DNA of 64,000 bases from Lunularia cruciata (Eukaryota > Streptophyta > Marchantiopsida > Lunulariales > Lunulariaceae). The stretch spans positions 53,608,552 to 53,672,551 of the forward strand of contig OX419756.1 in the NCBI GenBank assembly GCA_948567375.1. Reading direction: 5' to 3'. Below the pieces are notes generated by a model. It ran no database searches, was not told the origin of the DNA, and was given only the letters and a program-made list of their open reading frames with translations. Shown piece after piece: positions 55,153 to 64,000 of this stretch. The stretch's first letter is position 1. Each line of letters begins with the position of its first letter. The position numbers were made by a program, and so were the translations under genes.

Positions 55153-58100
55153 TGTGGTGCCCACATTTTTTTTTCTCTATTTATTAGTGTTTGAGTGAAG
55201 TAAGCATGAAAAGAAAAATTGAGAAAGAAGAATGGATGGAAGTGACTTCGGAGGACATCCAAAGAAGGCGACATTGGATCCGATGGTGGAGGTACTCAGA
55301 AGAAGGGTACAACGGAAAAAAGTCCAAAGAGCACCGTCTTTGGGTCAGAAGGCGTAGGTGATACAAAGAACGTCTAACAACCTTGGTACTTGGCAAGAAA
55401 GTACACTTCAAGAAACGATGGAGGCAGAAGAAGCATGTCTTGACAGTGACCAAACATCAACACGCAGAAGAGGGAAGGTCAAATTTAAAATCGACTAAAG
55501 AATGACTACAATTCAGGGTAATATAAGATTGCAATTGCACAAGGACAAGTTGAATATGCCAAGTAAATTTCCAATTCCTTTGAGTAGTTGTCCTACAGTA
55601 ATGCGTATCCAAAAGCCAATTGAGAGTGAAATTTTCCAAAATCTAGAAGGGGTTAGAGTGTCTCGTCCAGGAGAGGGCATTGTCTTTCAATGTCGTAGAA
55701 CGTGAGAGTAGATCATGGCAAAGAAGGTCACAAATGCACTGGCCGTGCAAAGTTTTGCAATTTGTAGGCTAGATGTAGTAGCTAAAATTGAAGTCTTGAA
55801 TAGACTTTGTATTATGTTTTTAGCATGGAACTAGAATTTCAGTTTCCCAAGAGTGATGGCAAAGATAGCTGCCATCACCATCAAAAGTCGCCTCCAGCTC
55901 AAAGGAAGACTCAAAGACTGGTTGTGCAGAATAAGAAGATGGTGAGAGAAGCATCATCGGAGTCAGAGTCTGAAGAAGAAAGTGAGTTGCAAGAAGAGGA
56001 ATCCAAAGAAGATGAACTCACCTTAAAAAGTGAGGAGTCTGGAAGTGATAGTGATAGGGAACCCAAGGTTCAGCAATCGGTGGTGGTCAGTGAAGCTTGT
56101 CATGCAATGATTTACAAAGTACTCAGAACAATGAGTCATTGCATAGCCATGGTGGTGAACAAGTAGAGACTAGACGAAAAGGAGGAGTATCCTGCGGGGC
56201 CGAGTTCAATCGGTAAAGAAGAAGAAAGTTCAGATACGGTGTCTTTGAAGATACAAAGATCTTGACTTTGGATGAAGGAGCCGATGAAGGAGTCAAAGAC
56301 TGAAGATGAAGACGGCGAGGAAGAAAAAGATAGCTTTGGTGGAATACTATATCTGACAAAAGTGGTCACCCCGTTGCTGGAGCTATTAAAGGAGCATCAG
56401 AATGTAATTCCCCAAGATTGTAGGAAGAGGATGAATGAGTTGCAGGTAGTGAAGCATCTGTTGAGTGAAGTGAAGGGGTTGCAGGAGCAACAAGTCCAAA
56501 GAAATGAAGTAATTGAAGAACTTCGGAGGGATGAAGTCTTGTAGAAGAAGACTTTCAAGATGTTACAAGAGAGCTAGGAGTCAAAAGAGAAAGAACTGCA
56601 GAGGCAAGCCGGACAATTGAAGGAGCAGGCAATGTGGCTGAGCAAAATGAAGGAGGAAGTGAGTGATGTGCGCATCAAGAATCTTCATTTGAAGGCGACG
56701 GCAGCAATAATGGAGCAGGAGTTGGACAGCTTGAAGAAGAGTGCAGCGGGGAAGGATCAAGCATGGCAAAGAGAGTTAGCAGCCAGGCATGAAGAAGAAA
56801 GATGATTACGAGAGCTGGTCCAAAGTGCTGAATTACAGAGTACACAATATAGGGAGGAGAAGAAGATGCTCGCTGCTGAGTACAAAGACGAGCTGAAGAT
56901 GTATCGTGAAGAGTTGAAGGTAGAGCGCTCTTGAGGATATGAGTCAGAATCAGTAGGATAAGTTGCAGGGAAGTTGAGAGCAATCTTGAGCACAGAGGCT
57001 GAAGGGAGATTGGAAGAAGCCCATCTACATGAGTTGAAGTTGCTTGTGCAGGAAACTCAGAAGAGAAAAGCCAAAGATGTGGATATGAAGATTGAGGGAG
57101 CGTGTAGACCGGAAGATGTTAGAAGTAGAAGACAATCTTAGTCTCAGATTAGATTTAGTCAATTTGGAGTTAGAGAAAATAAGGAATAGTGTGATAGCGG
57201 AGAGGAAGTCCGATGTCACAAAAGTAGGAATTCAGGTGTCATCGGACTTATTATTAGAGACATTAGAGAGGAGTGGGTCAGGAGATAAAGAAGTAGATAG
57301 AGTAACCCTGAGCTCAATTGTAGTTCCTAGTGTAGAAGTAGTAGAAATAGTGCAAGAATTAGTAGTTGTAGATATACCCAAAGAAGGAGAAGTAGTAGAA
57401 AGATCATTGGGTTTGGAAGCCAATGATAAGGTAACCATTGGATTGGTGTAAGTAACATATTTTGAGATAGGAAGAGGAAGATATGAAGAGATGGATTGTC
57501 AGTTTGAATCTGTAGGTAGGAAGAGATGTTTGGAAGCGGTGCATAGGTAGGAAGAACTGCCATTTGCTTCAGTAGTTAAGGGGAGCATTCATAGTACTAT
57601 GTTGTTTAGTATTTAAATTTCAGAAGATAGATAAAGCAAAGTGTTGTTTTCAGTGCTCGTCGCTTGAGCTTAATTCCAATTGTCAATTTAGTGTTTGTGT
57701 TTGTGAGTGTATGGAGAATTCCAAAGTGCAAGTCAGTGTGTTTGTGGATGTTGGATTCTGTAGCCTTGATCTTCATTCTATGTGTTTGATCCTGAGTGAA
57801 GTGCATCGGAGCAATGCCTTGATAGGTCTGAGAAGAATTGTAGTGTTGGTAGTATGTGCATTTGTGAGTGTAGCACGAAGTTGACGTGAAGCAATTTTGA
57901 TTGAGGAAGTTGTGCCTTCAGTGGAGGGGTGGAACACAATTCTGAGGTGAAATCATTCTTCACAATGAAGTGCCGTCTTCAGGAGAATCTGAATCATCAC
58001 AATCAAGAGTTGTTTGGACAGAATTTACTATGTTGTGATTATATGTGTGTGTATTTGTGACAAGTTGTCAAGATTGTGAGCTTGTTACTCCCTTCTGGGT

Positions 58101-58251
58101 GTAGTTTCTACTTGAGAGATTAAAGAAGCAATCAAGAAGAACTACAAGTTATAGTTTGACTTTGTTTTTGACCAATTCTGAATTGTATCTCTGCGAGAAC
58201 AAACTTTACTTACTTGATTATTGCAAAAGTGATATTTGCCGGGTTGTCACA
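55153..58251 (+). repeat. 3' LTR of A4, 3099 bp, LTR subfamily II
   Basis: TGTGGTGCCCACATTTTTTT...CCGGGTTGTCACA. The ends and the R/U5 tail match subfamily I, but the U3 is diverged and about 0.7 kb shorter, with part of the coding core deleted. Confidence 0.9.
55556..57451 (+). pseudogene. LTR-encoded protein, subfamily II (A4 3' LTR)
   Basis: Starts MPSKFPIPLSSCPTVMRIQK; FAICRLDVVAKIEVLNRLCI matches subfamily I. The core with HQAVFFHK is missing, and the frame goes from about 55880 into the Ser/Glu-rich region (55807-56166: SSESESEEESELQEEESKED). A shifted segment follows (LRRDEVL), then coiled coil 56617-56805 (LSKMKEEVSDVRIKNLHLKA) and 57092-57451 (LDLVNLELEKIRNS) with several stops. A deletion near 57088 removes a few codons present at 44330. 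Confidence 0.75.
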
Positions 58252-59160
58252 GTCATAGATCCAAAGGGTAGAGATATTGGTACAATTTAGCAAGATATTC
58301 ATGATGATATCTTAGTGATGGATTATCTTTGCATTGGTATTGTTGGTGCCAAGGAGAGAGACCATGTTCTTCAACAAGCCAAGTGGTTTAGATTGGAGAG
58401 CAAACACCTCTTTGTATATGGGAGGATAGTAAAGTGCAAGTAGTACCATTTCCATCTTGGAGACTAGAGTTGGTCCTTCATGCTCATGTGGAGCTAGGAC
58501 ATGTTGGAGTAAAGCATACATATAGCTTACTCCAAAGTCATTATTGGTGATACAATATGCAGACCAATATTTATCAACTTGTTGCTATATATGTGGTTTG
58601 TGACCAAGTTAAAGCATCATTTAATTCTCTTATACCACAATTACACCCATTACTTATCATGAGATTGAGTTACCATTGGAGTTTAGACTTTGTTCGACCA
58701 TTACCATTGATTGTGAGAAATCATTGGTATGTTTTGGTTATGGTGGAAAACTTCTCTTAATGGATTGAGTTGGTAGCACTTCTCAACAAGTCCAATGAAA
58801 GGAAAGTTTACTCATTCCTATATTGGGTTTTGGTTCATTTTGGTACACCTGTTGAGGTTTTGACTGATCAAGGTACAAAGGTCCTATGTGAAAAAGCCTT
58901 GATTGATCCTTGTGCTACCTCTTGAGATCATCTTGATGAACATGGCTTAGCAAAGAAAAAAGGTCCAGACAATGAAGAGAGGATTGTATAAGTATGGTTT
59001 GCAGAGAGACCACCTAAGAGATTGGGATCTCCAATTACCTTGGTTGGCCATGGGCTATCAATTTAGCTAGAAATCCTCCTTAGCATCCTTCTTTCCTTAT
59101 TTTCTACTCAATGGATCCGTCAATTTCATACAAGTGATTATGTATATCTACAATAAATAA
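58252..59160 (+). pseudogene. pol: Element D, right piece: integrase
   Basis: Traces of the finger region (LQQAKWFRLESKHLFVYGRI), then 58557-58760 with MQTNIYQLVAIYVVCDQVKA (Cys of the finger) and LSYHWSLDFVRPLPLIVRNH (first Asp). Next come HFGTPVEVLTDQGTKVLCEK (second Asp) and DEHGLAKKKG (Glu position now Lys), then a tail. Stops every 20-60 codons. It lies 18 kb from the RT piece of D (38853-39970) in the same orientation. The RT C-terminal half and RNase H are not seen. Confidence 0.75.
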
Positions 59161-61849
59161 TGTGACAACCCGGAAAATATCACTTTTGCGGTAGTCAGGT
59201 AAGTAAAGTTTGTTCCTACAAAGATACTGATCAGAAATGTTTAGATCCAAAGTCAAACAGTAACATGTAGTTCTTCTTGGTTATGTCTTTTGTCTCTTAG
59301 GCTAAACAGAAGAGAGTAATAAGGTCACAATCTTGACAACTTGTCATAAATACACACAGCTATAATCACAACATAGCAAATTTGTCCAAACAAATCTTGA
59401 TTGTGATGATTTAGATTCTCCCAAAGAAAGCACTTCACTGCAAAACAACTTTGCCTCAGAATTGTGTTCCACCCCTCCACTAAAGGCACAACTTCCTTGA
59501 TCAAAATTGCTTCACATCAACTCTACGCTGCACTCACAAATGCATAATACTACCAACACTACAATTCCTCTCAGATCTTTCAAGGCATTGCTTTGATTGC
59601 ACTTCACTCAGGATCAAAAACACAAAATGAAGATCAAGGCTACGGAATCTAACATCCAACCAGCACATTGACTTGCACTTTGAATTTCTCCACACACTCA
59701 CAAACATACACACAATTGACTCTCGGAATTAAGCTCAAGCAACGAGCACTGAAAACAGCACTTTGCTTTATCTATCTTTAGAAATATGAATACTGAACAA
59801 CTTATGACTGCAAATGCTCCCCTTAAATACTGAAGCAAACAACAATTACTAACAACTATATCGTTTCCTAACAACTCTTCCTACTTGCAAATCCAAACTG
59901 ACAATGGAACTCTTTATATTTGCTTCTTCAAATCACAATCTGTTTCTACTCCAATCCAATGTCAATCACTTCATCAGCTTTCAAATCCAATGATCTTCCT
60001 ATCATTTCTCCTTCTTTGGGTATATCTACAACTACCAAATCCTTCACTATTTCTATACTACTTCTTCACTAGGAACTACAATTGAGTTCATGGGTAATCC
60101 ATCTACTTCTTTATCTTCTGACCCACTCTTCTCTAATGTCTCTAATGACAAGTCTGATGACACTTGAGTTCCTACTTCTGCAACATCGGACTTTCTTTCC
60201 TCCATCACACTACTCCTAATTTGCTCTAACTTTGAATTCACTAAATCTAATCTGAGATTGACATTATCTCCTACTTCTAACATCTTCTGATCTACTCGCT
60301 CCCTCAATTGGATCAGTAAAGTATTCATATCCACATCTCTGGCCTTCCTCTTCCAAGTTTCCTACACAAGCAATTTTAACTCATGTAGGCGTGCTTCTTC
60401 CAATCTCCCTTCAGCCTCTATGCTCAACATTGCTTGCAAATTTCCCACAACTTCTCCTATTGATTCCGACTCATACCTTCAAGATCACTCTACCTTCAAC
60501 TCTTCTCCGTACATCTTTAATTTGTCTTTGTACTCATCAACAAGCATCTTCTTCTCTTTTGCATACTGAGAACTCTGTAACTCACTTTGTACCAACTCAC
60601 ACAAGAATTGATCATCACTGGCTTGTAGGTGTGCCATGTATTGTTGCTCTTCTTCATCCGCTTCCTATCTCAAATCAAGATGAAAATGTGACACCATCCA
60701 ACGCCTCTCCTCCACTGTCAGCAAATTCAACCTGAAGTAGAAGGGTGTTGCAAATGGCATGAAATAATGTGGAGAAAAAGTTGTCCTCCAATTGACCACC
60801 ATCTGCCTCATTCGTTGGTGGAAACACTTCACCCAATTCACCTTCACTCTTGCAAGCATCTGGTGGAAAGAGACCGCATGCTGCATGTTCACGTAAGTCA
60901 TTCATTCTAGTTTGAACATGGTTATTATTGCCTCCACAATACTTAGTTTAATCGGGTCCCGATAGGACTCCACCTTGTACCCATTTGTGGTGAGCGGAGC
61001 AAAGAACAAATTGTGTATGTCCGCCATCTCCTCTACACCTCTAATGGAAGGTGATCCACGTTGGTTCTCTTGCTTCCTTCCCCAACACTAACTTCCAATT
61101 GGACTCAAGACCTTCCGCACAATTATTGGCAACTATCTCTACCATGATTCTTGGGAAATTGAAATTCCAATTCCATGCTAAGAAGGTTATACAAACTCTA
61201 TTCAAGACCTTGATCCTTGCTACAACATCCAACCTACTATTGCAAAACTTCATACTGCCAAAGCGTTCTTGACCTTCTCTGCCATGATTTGCTCTCTTGT
61301 TCTTTAGCATTGGAAGACTATTCCCTCTCCTGGACAAGACACTCTAAACCCTTCTAGATTTTGGAAAATTTCACTCTCAATTGGCTTGTTGACACGCATT
61401 ACTGCATGATGACTACTCGGAGGGACAGGAAATCTACTTGACATATTCAACTTTCCCCTGCACAATTGCAATTTTATATTACTCCAAATTGCAATCATTC
61501 TTTAGTTGATTTCAAAATCAACTTCCCTTTCTTCTACATGTTGTTGTTTTGTCACTATCAAGACATGCTTCTTCTGCCTCCGCTGTTTCTTAAAGTGTAC
61601 TTTCTTGCCATGTAGAAAGGTTGTTAGACGGTCTTTGTATCAGCCTTTGCTTCTTGATCTGAAGATGATGATCTTTGGACTTGTTTCTTTGTACTCCCCT
61701 TTTGAGTATTTCCGGTCTTTGACCCTAAGTCTACTTCTTTGGATTTCCTCCGAAGACACTCCCATCCATTCTTTCTTTCACAATTTGGCTTTCTTGCTTA
61801 CTTCTTCTCCAAATGCTAACAAAACAGAAAAAAAATTGTGGGCACCACA
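59161..61849 (-). repeat. 3' LTR of A3, 2689 bp, subfamily II
   Basis: Minus strand starts TGTGGTGCCCACAATTTTTT at 61849 and ends TTTTCCGGGTTGTCACA at 59161. TATTTAAGGGG lies near 59827. Confidence 0.9.
59946..61444 (-). pseudogene. LTR-encoded protein, subfamily II (A3 LTR)
   Basis: Starts MSSRFPVPPSSHHAVMRVNK at 61444. 61041-61337 gives SRLDVVARIKVLNRVCITFL and NFNFPRIMVEIV. 60665-60901 gives the core MQHAVSFHQMLARVKVNWVK, HYFMPFATPFYFRLNLL, HFHLDLR. 60053-60334 gives the coiled coil LRERVDQKMLEVGDNVNLRL. The core is only moderately similar to subfamily I (HQAVFFHKLFAGEPINWARC), yet the pattern of conserved positions is kept. Acidic middle largely deleted. Several shifts. Confidence 0.75.
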
Positions 61850-61863
61850 TACCTCCTCTCTCA
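61850..61863 (-). other. Polypurine tract of A3
   Basis: Minus strand AGAGAGGAGGTA-like run directly before the LTR, preceded by GATGCTCACATTTG as in A4. Confidence 0.75.
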
Positions 61864-61899
61864 AATGTGAGCATCCCCGCAAACATTGACAACCGGTTC

Positions 61900-63826
61900 T
61901 TTACACAAAGTTGGGTCCGTGGTCCAATATTTTCTAATCCTCCACTTGTTTACTCGAGTGGCAAAAGGATTGCTTTCCAAGTCTGCAAGTTAAATAGAGC
62001 CATTGGCATATATGTGCATAACACGGTATGGCCCCATCCACCTGAAATGTAGTTTCCTTGAAAACATATGCGGTGATTGTCATATAACAACACCAAGTCA
62101 CCTTCCTTAATAGCCATAGGCTTGATTCTCTGATCGTGCCTAACTTTTCACTGTTCTTGGACTTCCTTTGTGGTTTGCATTGCATCATCCTTTTTCTCTT
62201 CTAACCACATCAGTTGATGGATCCGAAGATCCTAGCTTTCTTCCTCCAACAATTGTTCTTCGCAAAGAATCCAATATGTCGGTACTTCAAATTCAACTGG
62301 TAGTATGGGATGCAATCTGTATGTCAAGAAATAAGGCATTTGCTTGGTAGTAATCTTTTCAGTTGTTCTATATGCCCACAAAGCTGCAGGTAACTTTGTG
62401 TCCTAGTCGTAGGCATAGTTGACTGTCACCTTATTCAAGATTTTACACAACAATCCATTGGCCTTCTCCGTTAGTCCATTTGCTTTTGAATTGTAGAAGG
62501 TTGTCTTTTTATGTTTAATTTGGAAGTACTTGGTTAACGCTTCCACCATACAGTTCAAAAAATGAGTTCCTTGATCACCGACCAATTCTAGAGGACACTT
62601 GTAATGGGAAATGATGTTTTGGAAGAAAAATTCTGCAATTGTTTCCGCATCATCTCTTTGTGTTGCCTCTGCTTCTACCATCTTGGTTGCATAATCAGTG
62701 CATCCCAAGATGTATCTCTTCCTTGTGACTCTAGTCACTAGTTGAATTGGACCCACAAAATCAATACCCCATTTCTCAAATGGAGCCAATGGCAAAATCA
62801 GTTTCAAAGGCCATTGGGAAGTCACCGTCTGTTTTCCTGTTCTTTGACGAGCATCACAACTTCAAATATGGGTGTTAGTATCTTTATACATTGTAGGCCA
62901 CCAATACCCTACTGAAAGGATTTTCTTCACAGTATTCTTTAGGGCATATTGTCCTCCCAATGCTTCAATGACTCCTACGACTTTGTATGCCTTCAAACAT
63001 CTCCAAAGTACTTCATCTTCACCCATCTTAAACAAAATGTTGTGTTTTAATTGGTACGGTCCTATCTTCTTGAGGAAGACTGCCCTCCGTTCCGGGTCCA
63101 TCCCCTCAACACAATGACAAGTATGCAGATAGTGCTATTCATCCGCATACTTCATACTTCAAACAGCCATTAGATGATACAATTCTTCATCAAGAAACCA
63201 ATCATCAACTTCCAAGTCTTGGTCTTGAGTTTCTAACCTGGACAGGGGGTCCGCATTCAAATGTGAAGCTCTCTTCCTTACTTGTACAGTGTATGTGAAT
63301 TCTTGTAACAACAAGATCCATCTTGCAATTTGCCCGGACAAATCTGCCTTCTTGACCAGATGTTGTAATGCGTAATGGTCAACATAGAAGACAAACTCGT
63401 ATCCCAGCAGGTAGTGGCAAAATTTCTTATAGGCATTAACTATTCCGAGTGCTTCTCTCTCAGTTGTTGGATAATTTTTTTCTGAAACTGATAATTGTCA
63501 GCTGGCATAATAAACCGGATAGTCCTTATTCTTTTTGTCCTTCTGACTTAAGACTACTCGGATTGCCATGCATGAAGTGTCCACATACACATGAAAAGTG
63601 GCGTCCCAATTTGGGGCCCTCATGATTGGTGCTTCAACCAATTTCTTTTTTAATACCTGGAAAGCTTCTTCTTGATTTGCTTCCCACAGGTTGTCTTCAG
63701 ATTTCTTCAGAAGCTTTGTAAGGGGTGCAACGAGCACCACATAGTTTAAAATGAAGCGTTTGTAGTATCTGACATGTCCCAAGAAGGCTCTCAACTCCCG
63801 GATGCTCTTTGGGGATTCCAAAGCTA
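61900..63826 (-). pseudogene. pol: RT end, RNase H and integrase of A3
   Basis: From 63826: LESPKSIRELRAFLGHVRYY (RT thumb/connection), HVYVDTSCMAIRVVLSQKDK (RNase H; the usual Gly is Arg), VFYVDHYALQHLVKKADLSG, then the integrase finger YALKNTVKKILSVGYWWPTM. In the finger His is now Gln and a Cys is now Arg (CDARQR). 62403-62825 is an open catalytic core with WGIDFVGPIQ, LVGDQGTHFLN and NGLTEKANG, all three acidic residues present. The C-terminal part to about 61900 has stops and a shift. It is the best-preserved A integrase core here, but the finger is damaged. Confidence 0.85.
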
Positions 63827-64000
63827 AGATAAGGGGCAGCATGTGGGGAAAAGGGGAAACCGGCGTGAAACCGATAGCGTTATGATGTTCTACGAGCTAT
63901 AGCTCTATGGATCTTAGTAGTTCCTCTGAAAGTGATCCGGCTCAGGCTGGTTGGCCTAACAAACACACGTTGATTTTGACCTTGAGAGGGGTTTTAGAGG
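63827..64000. other. Unidentified sequence at the right edge
   Basis: At about 63826 similarity to family A stops (after CCAAAGCTA) and 174 bp of unrelated, more GC-rich sequence follows (GGGGAAACCGGCGTGAAACC...). No coding pattern or LTR end was recognised. It may be another transposable element or flanking DNA. Confidence 0.5.

Larger units (their letters stand above)
43759..58251 (+). mobile_element. Element A4: Ty3/gypsy family A, second LTR subfamily, plus strand
   Basis: 5'-truncated LTR (43759-45504), PBS, gag (interrupted by a solo LTR), protease, reverse transcriptase, RNase H, integrase, polypurine tract and 3' LTR (55153-58251) are all in order. It is the most complete A internal region in the window, but it carries many stops. 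Bases after the 3' LTR are GTCAT; the 5' partner is lost with the truncation. Confidence 0.9.
59161..63826 (-). mobile_element. Element A3: Ty3/gypsy family A, 3' part, minus strand, inserted in D
   Basis: 3' LTR (61849-59161), polypurine tract and an internal region from the RT C-terminus to the end of integrase. It breaks off at about 63826 against unrelated sequence, so the 5' half is missing or displaced. Left flank AATAA lies in element D. Confidence 0.85.

Noticed and set aside
43759-61849. Idea that A4 (plus) and A3 (minus) form one large inverted repeat element
   Set aside because: Each has its own polypurine tract and LTR order, and element D sequence lies between them. They are independent insertions in opposite orientation.
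1-64000. Host protein-coding genes, rRNA or microbial operons
   Set aside because: Every long coding trace is retroelement Gag, Pol or the repeated LTR and leader ORFs. The rest is LTR or decayed element sequence, and no ribosome-binding or operon organisation is seen.

Overview
The window looks like nuclear DNA of a land plant and is, as far as I can read it, entirely a nest of LTR retrotransposons of the Ty3/gypsy superfamily. I find no host gene, rRNA, tRNA, CRISPR array or microbial signal. Clade is uncertain. The reverse transcriptase idiom of element D reminds me of seed-free plants (moss, lycophyte, fern), but that is memory and weak. Family names A to D are mine.

Family A has very long LTRs (2.7-3.8 kb) that begin TGTGGTGCCCACA and end TTGTCACA. 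Its primer-binding site (PBS) reads TGGTGCCGCT..., its Gag carries several zinc knuckles, and its Pol is of the FIDDF type. The U3 part of its LTRs holds a reading frame of about 857 codons: a conserved globular part, an acidic Ser/Glu stretch and a long coiled coil. Its remains are seen in all nine A LTRs or fragments here, in at least two divergent subfamilies. I regard this LTR-encoded protein as the most unusual thing in the window. Family B has 0.68 kb LTRs (TGTAACACCC...GGCTCACA), a PBS reading TGGTTCCGTTGCCGGGACC, a separate zinc-knuckle ORF upstream of gag, and one gag-pol polyprotein of 1608 aa. C is a decayed chromovirus with a chromodomain remnant. D is a decayed gypsy element of another lineage.

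Layout. 1-11252 (minus): element A2, a tandem-type arrangement. From right to left it has a broken 5' LTR (10163-11252), RNase H and integrase (9274-10162 and 4877-5482), an LTR (1114-4876), then another PBS and gag running off the left edge. Its integrase is split by a plus-strand solo LTR (5488-9268) with a perfect 5-bp target duplication. 11253-32825 (minus): element A1, with an integrase piece (11253-11769), nested B1 (11770-19610), gag (19611-21235) and the 5' LTR (21324-32825). That LTR is split by B2 (24126-31927, plus strand), a complete element with two LTRs that read as identical and an open gag-pol, hence very young. 32826-38852: element C and a chimeric LTR-like tract. 38853-39970 and 58252-59160: the two pieces of D. 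Between them sit B3 (39971-43758, carrying a solo A LTR at 41105-43003) and A4 (43759-58251, carrying a solo A LTR at 45692-49175). 59161-63826 (minus): A3, inserted in D. 63827-64000: unidentified sequence.

How the parts work together. In such elements Gag forms the particle, the protease cuts the polyprotein, reverse transcriptase and RNase H copy the RNA from a tRNA primer at the PBS, and integrase inserts the copy with a short target duplication. Only B2 looks able to do this today; the other copies carry stops, frameshifts, truncations or deletions.
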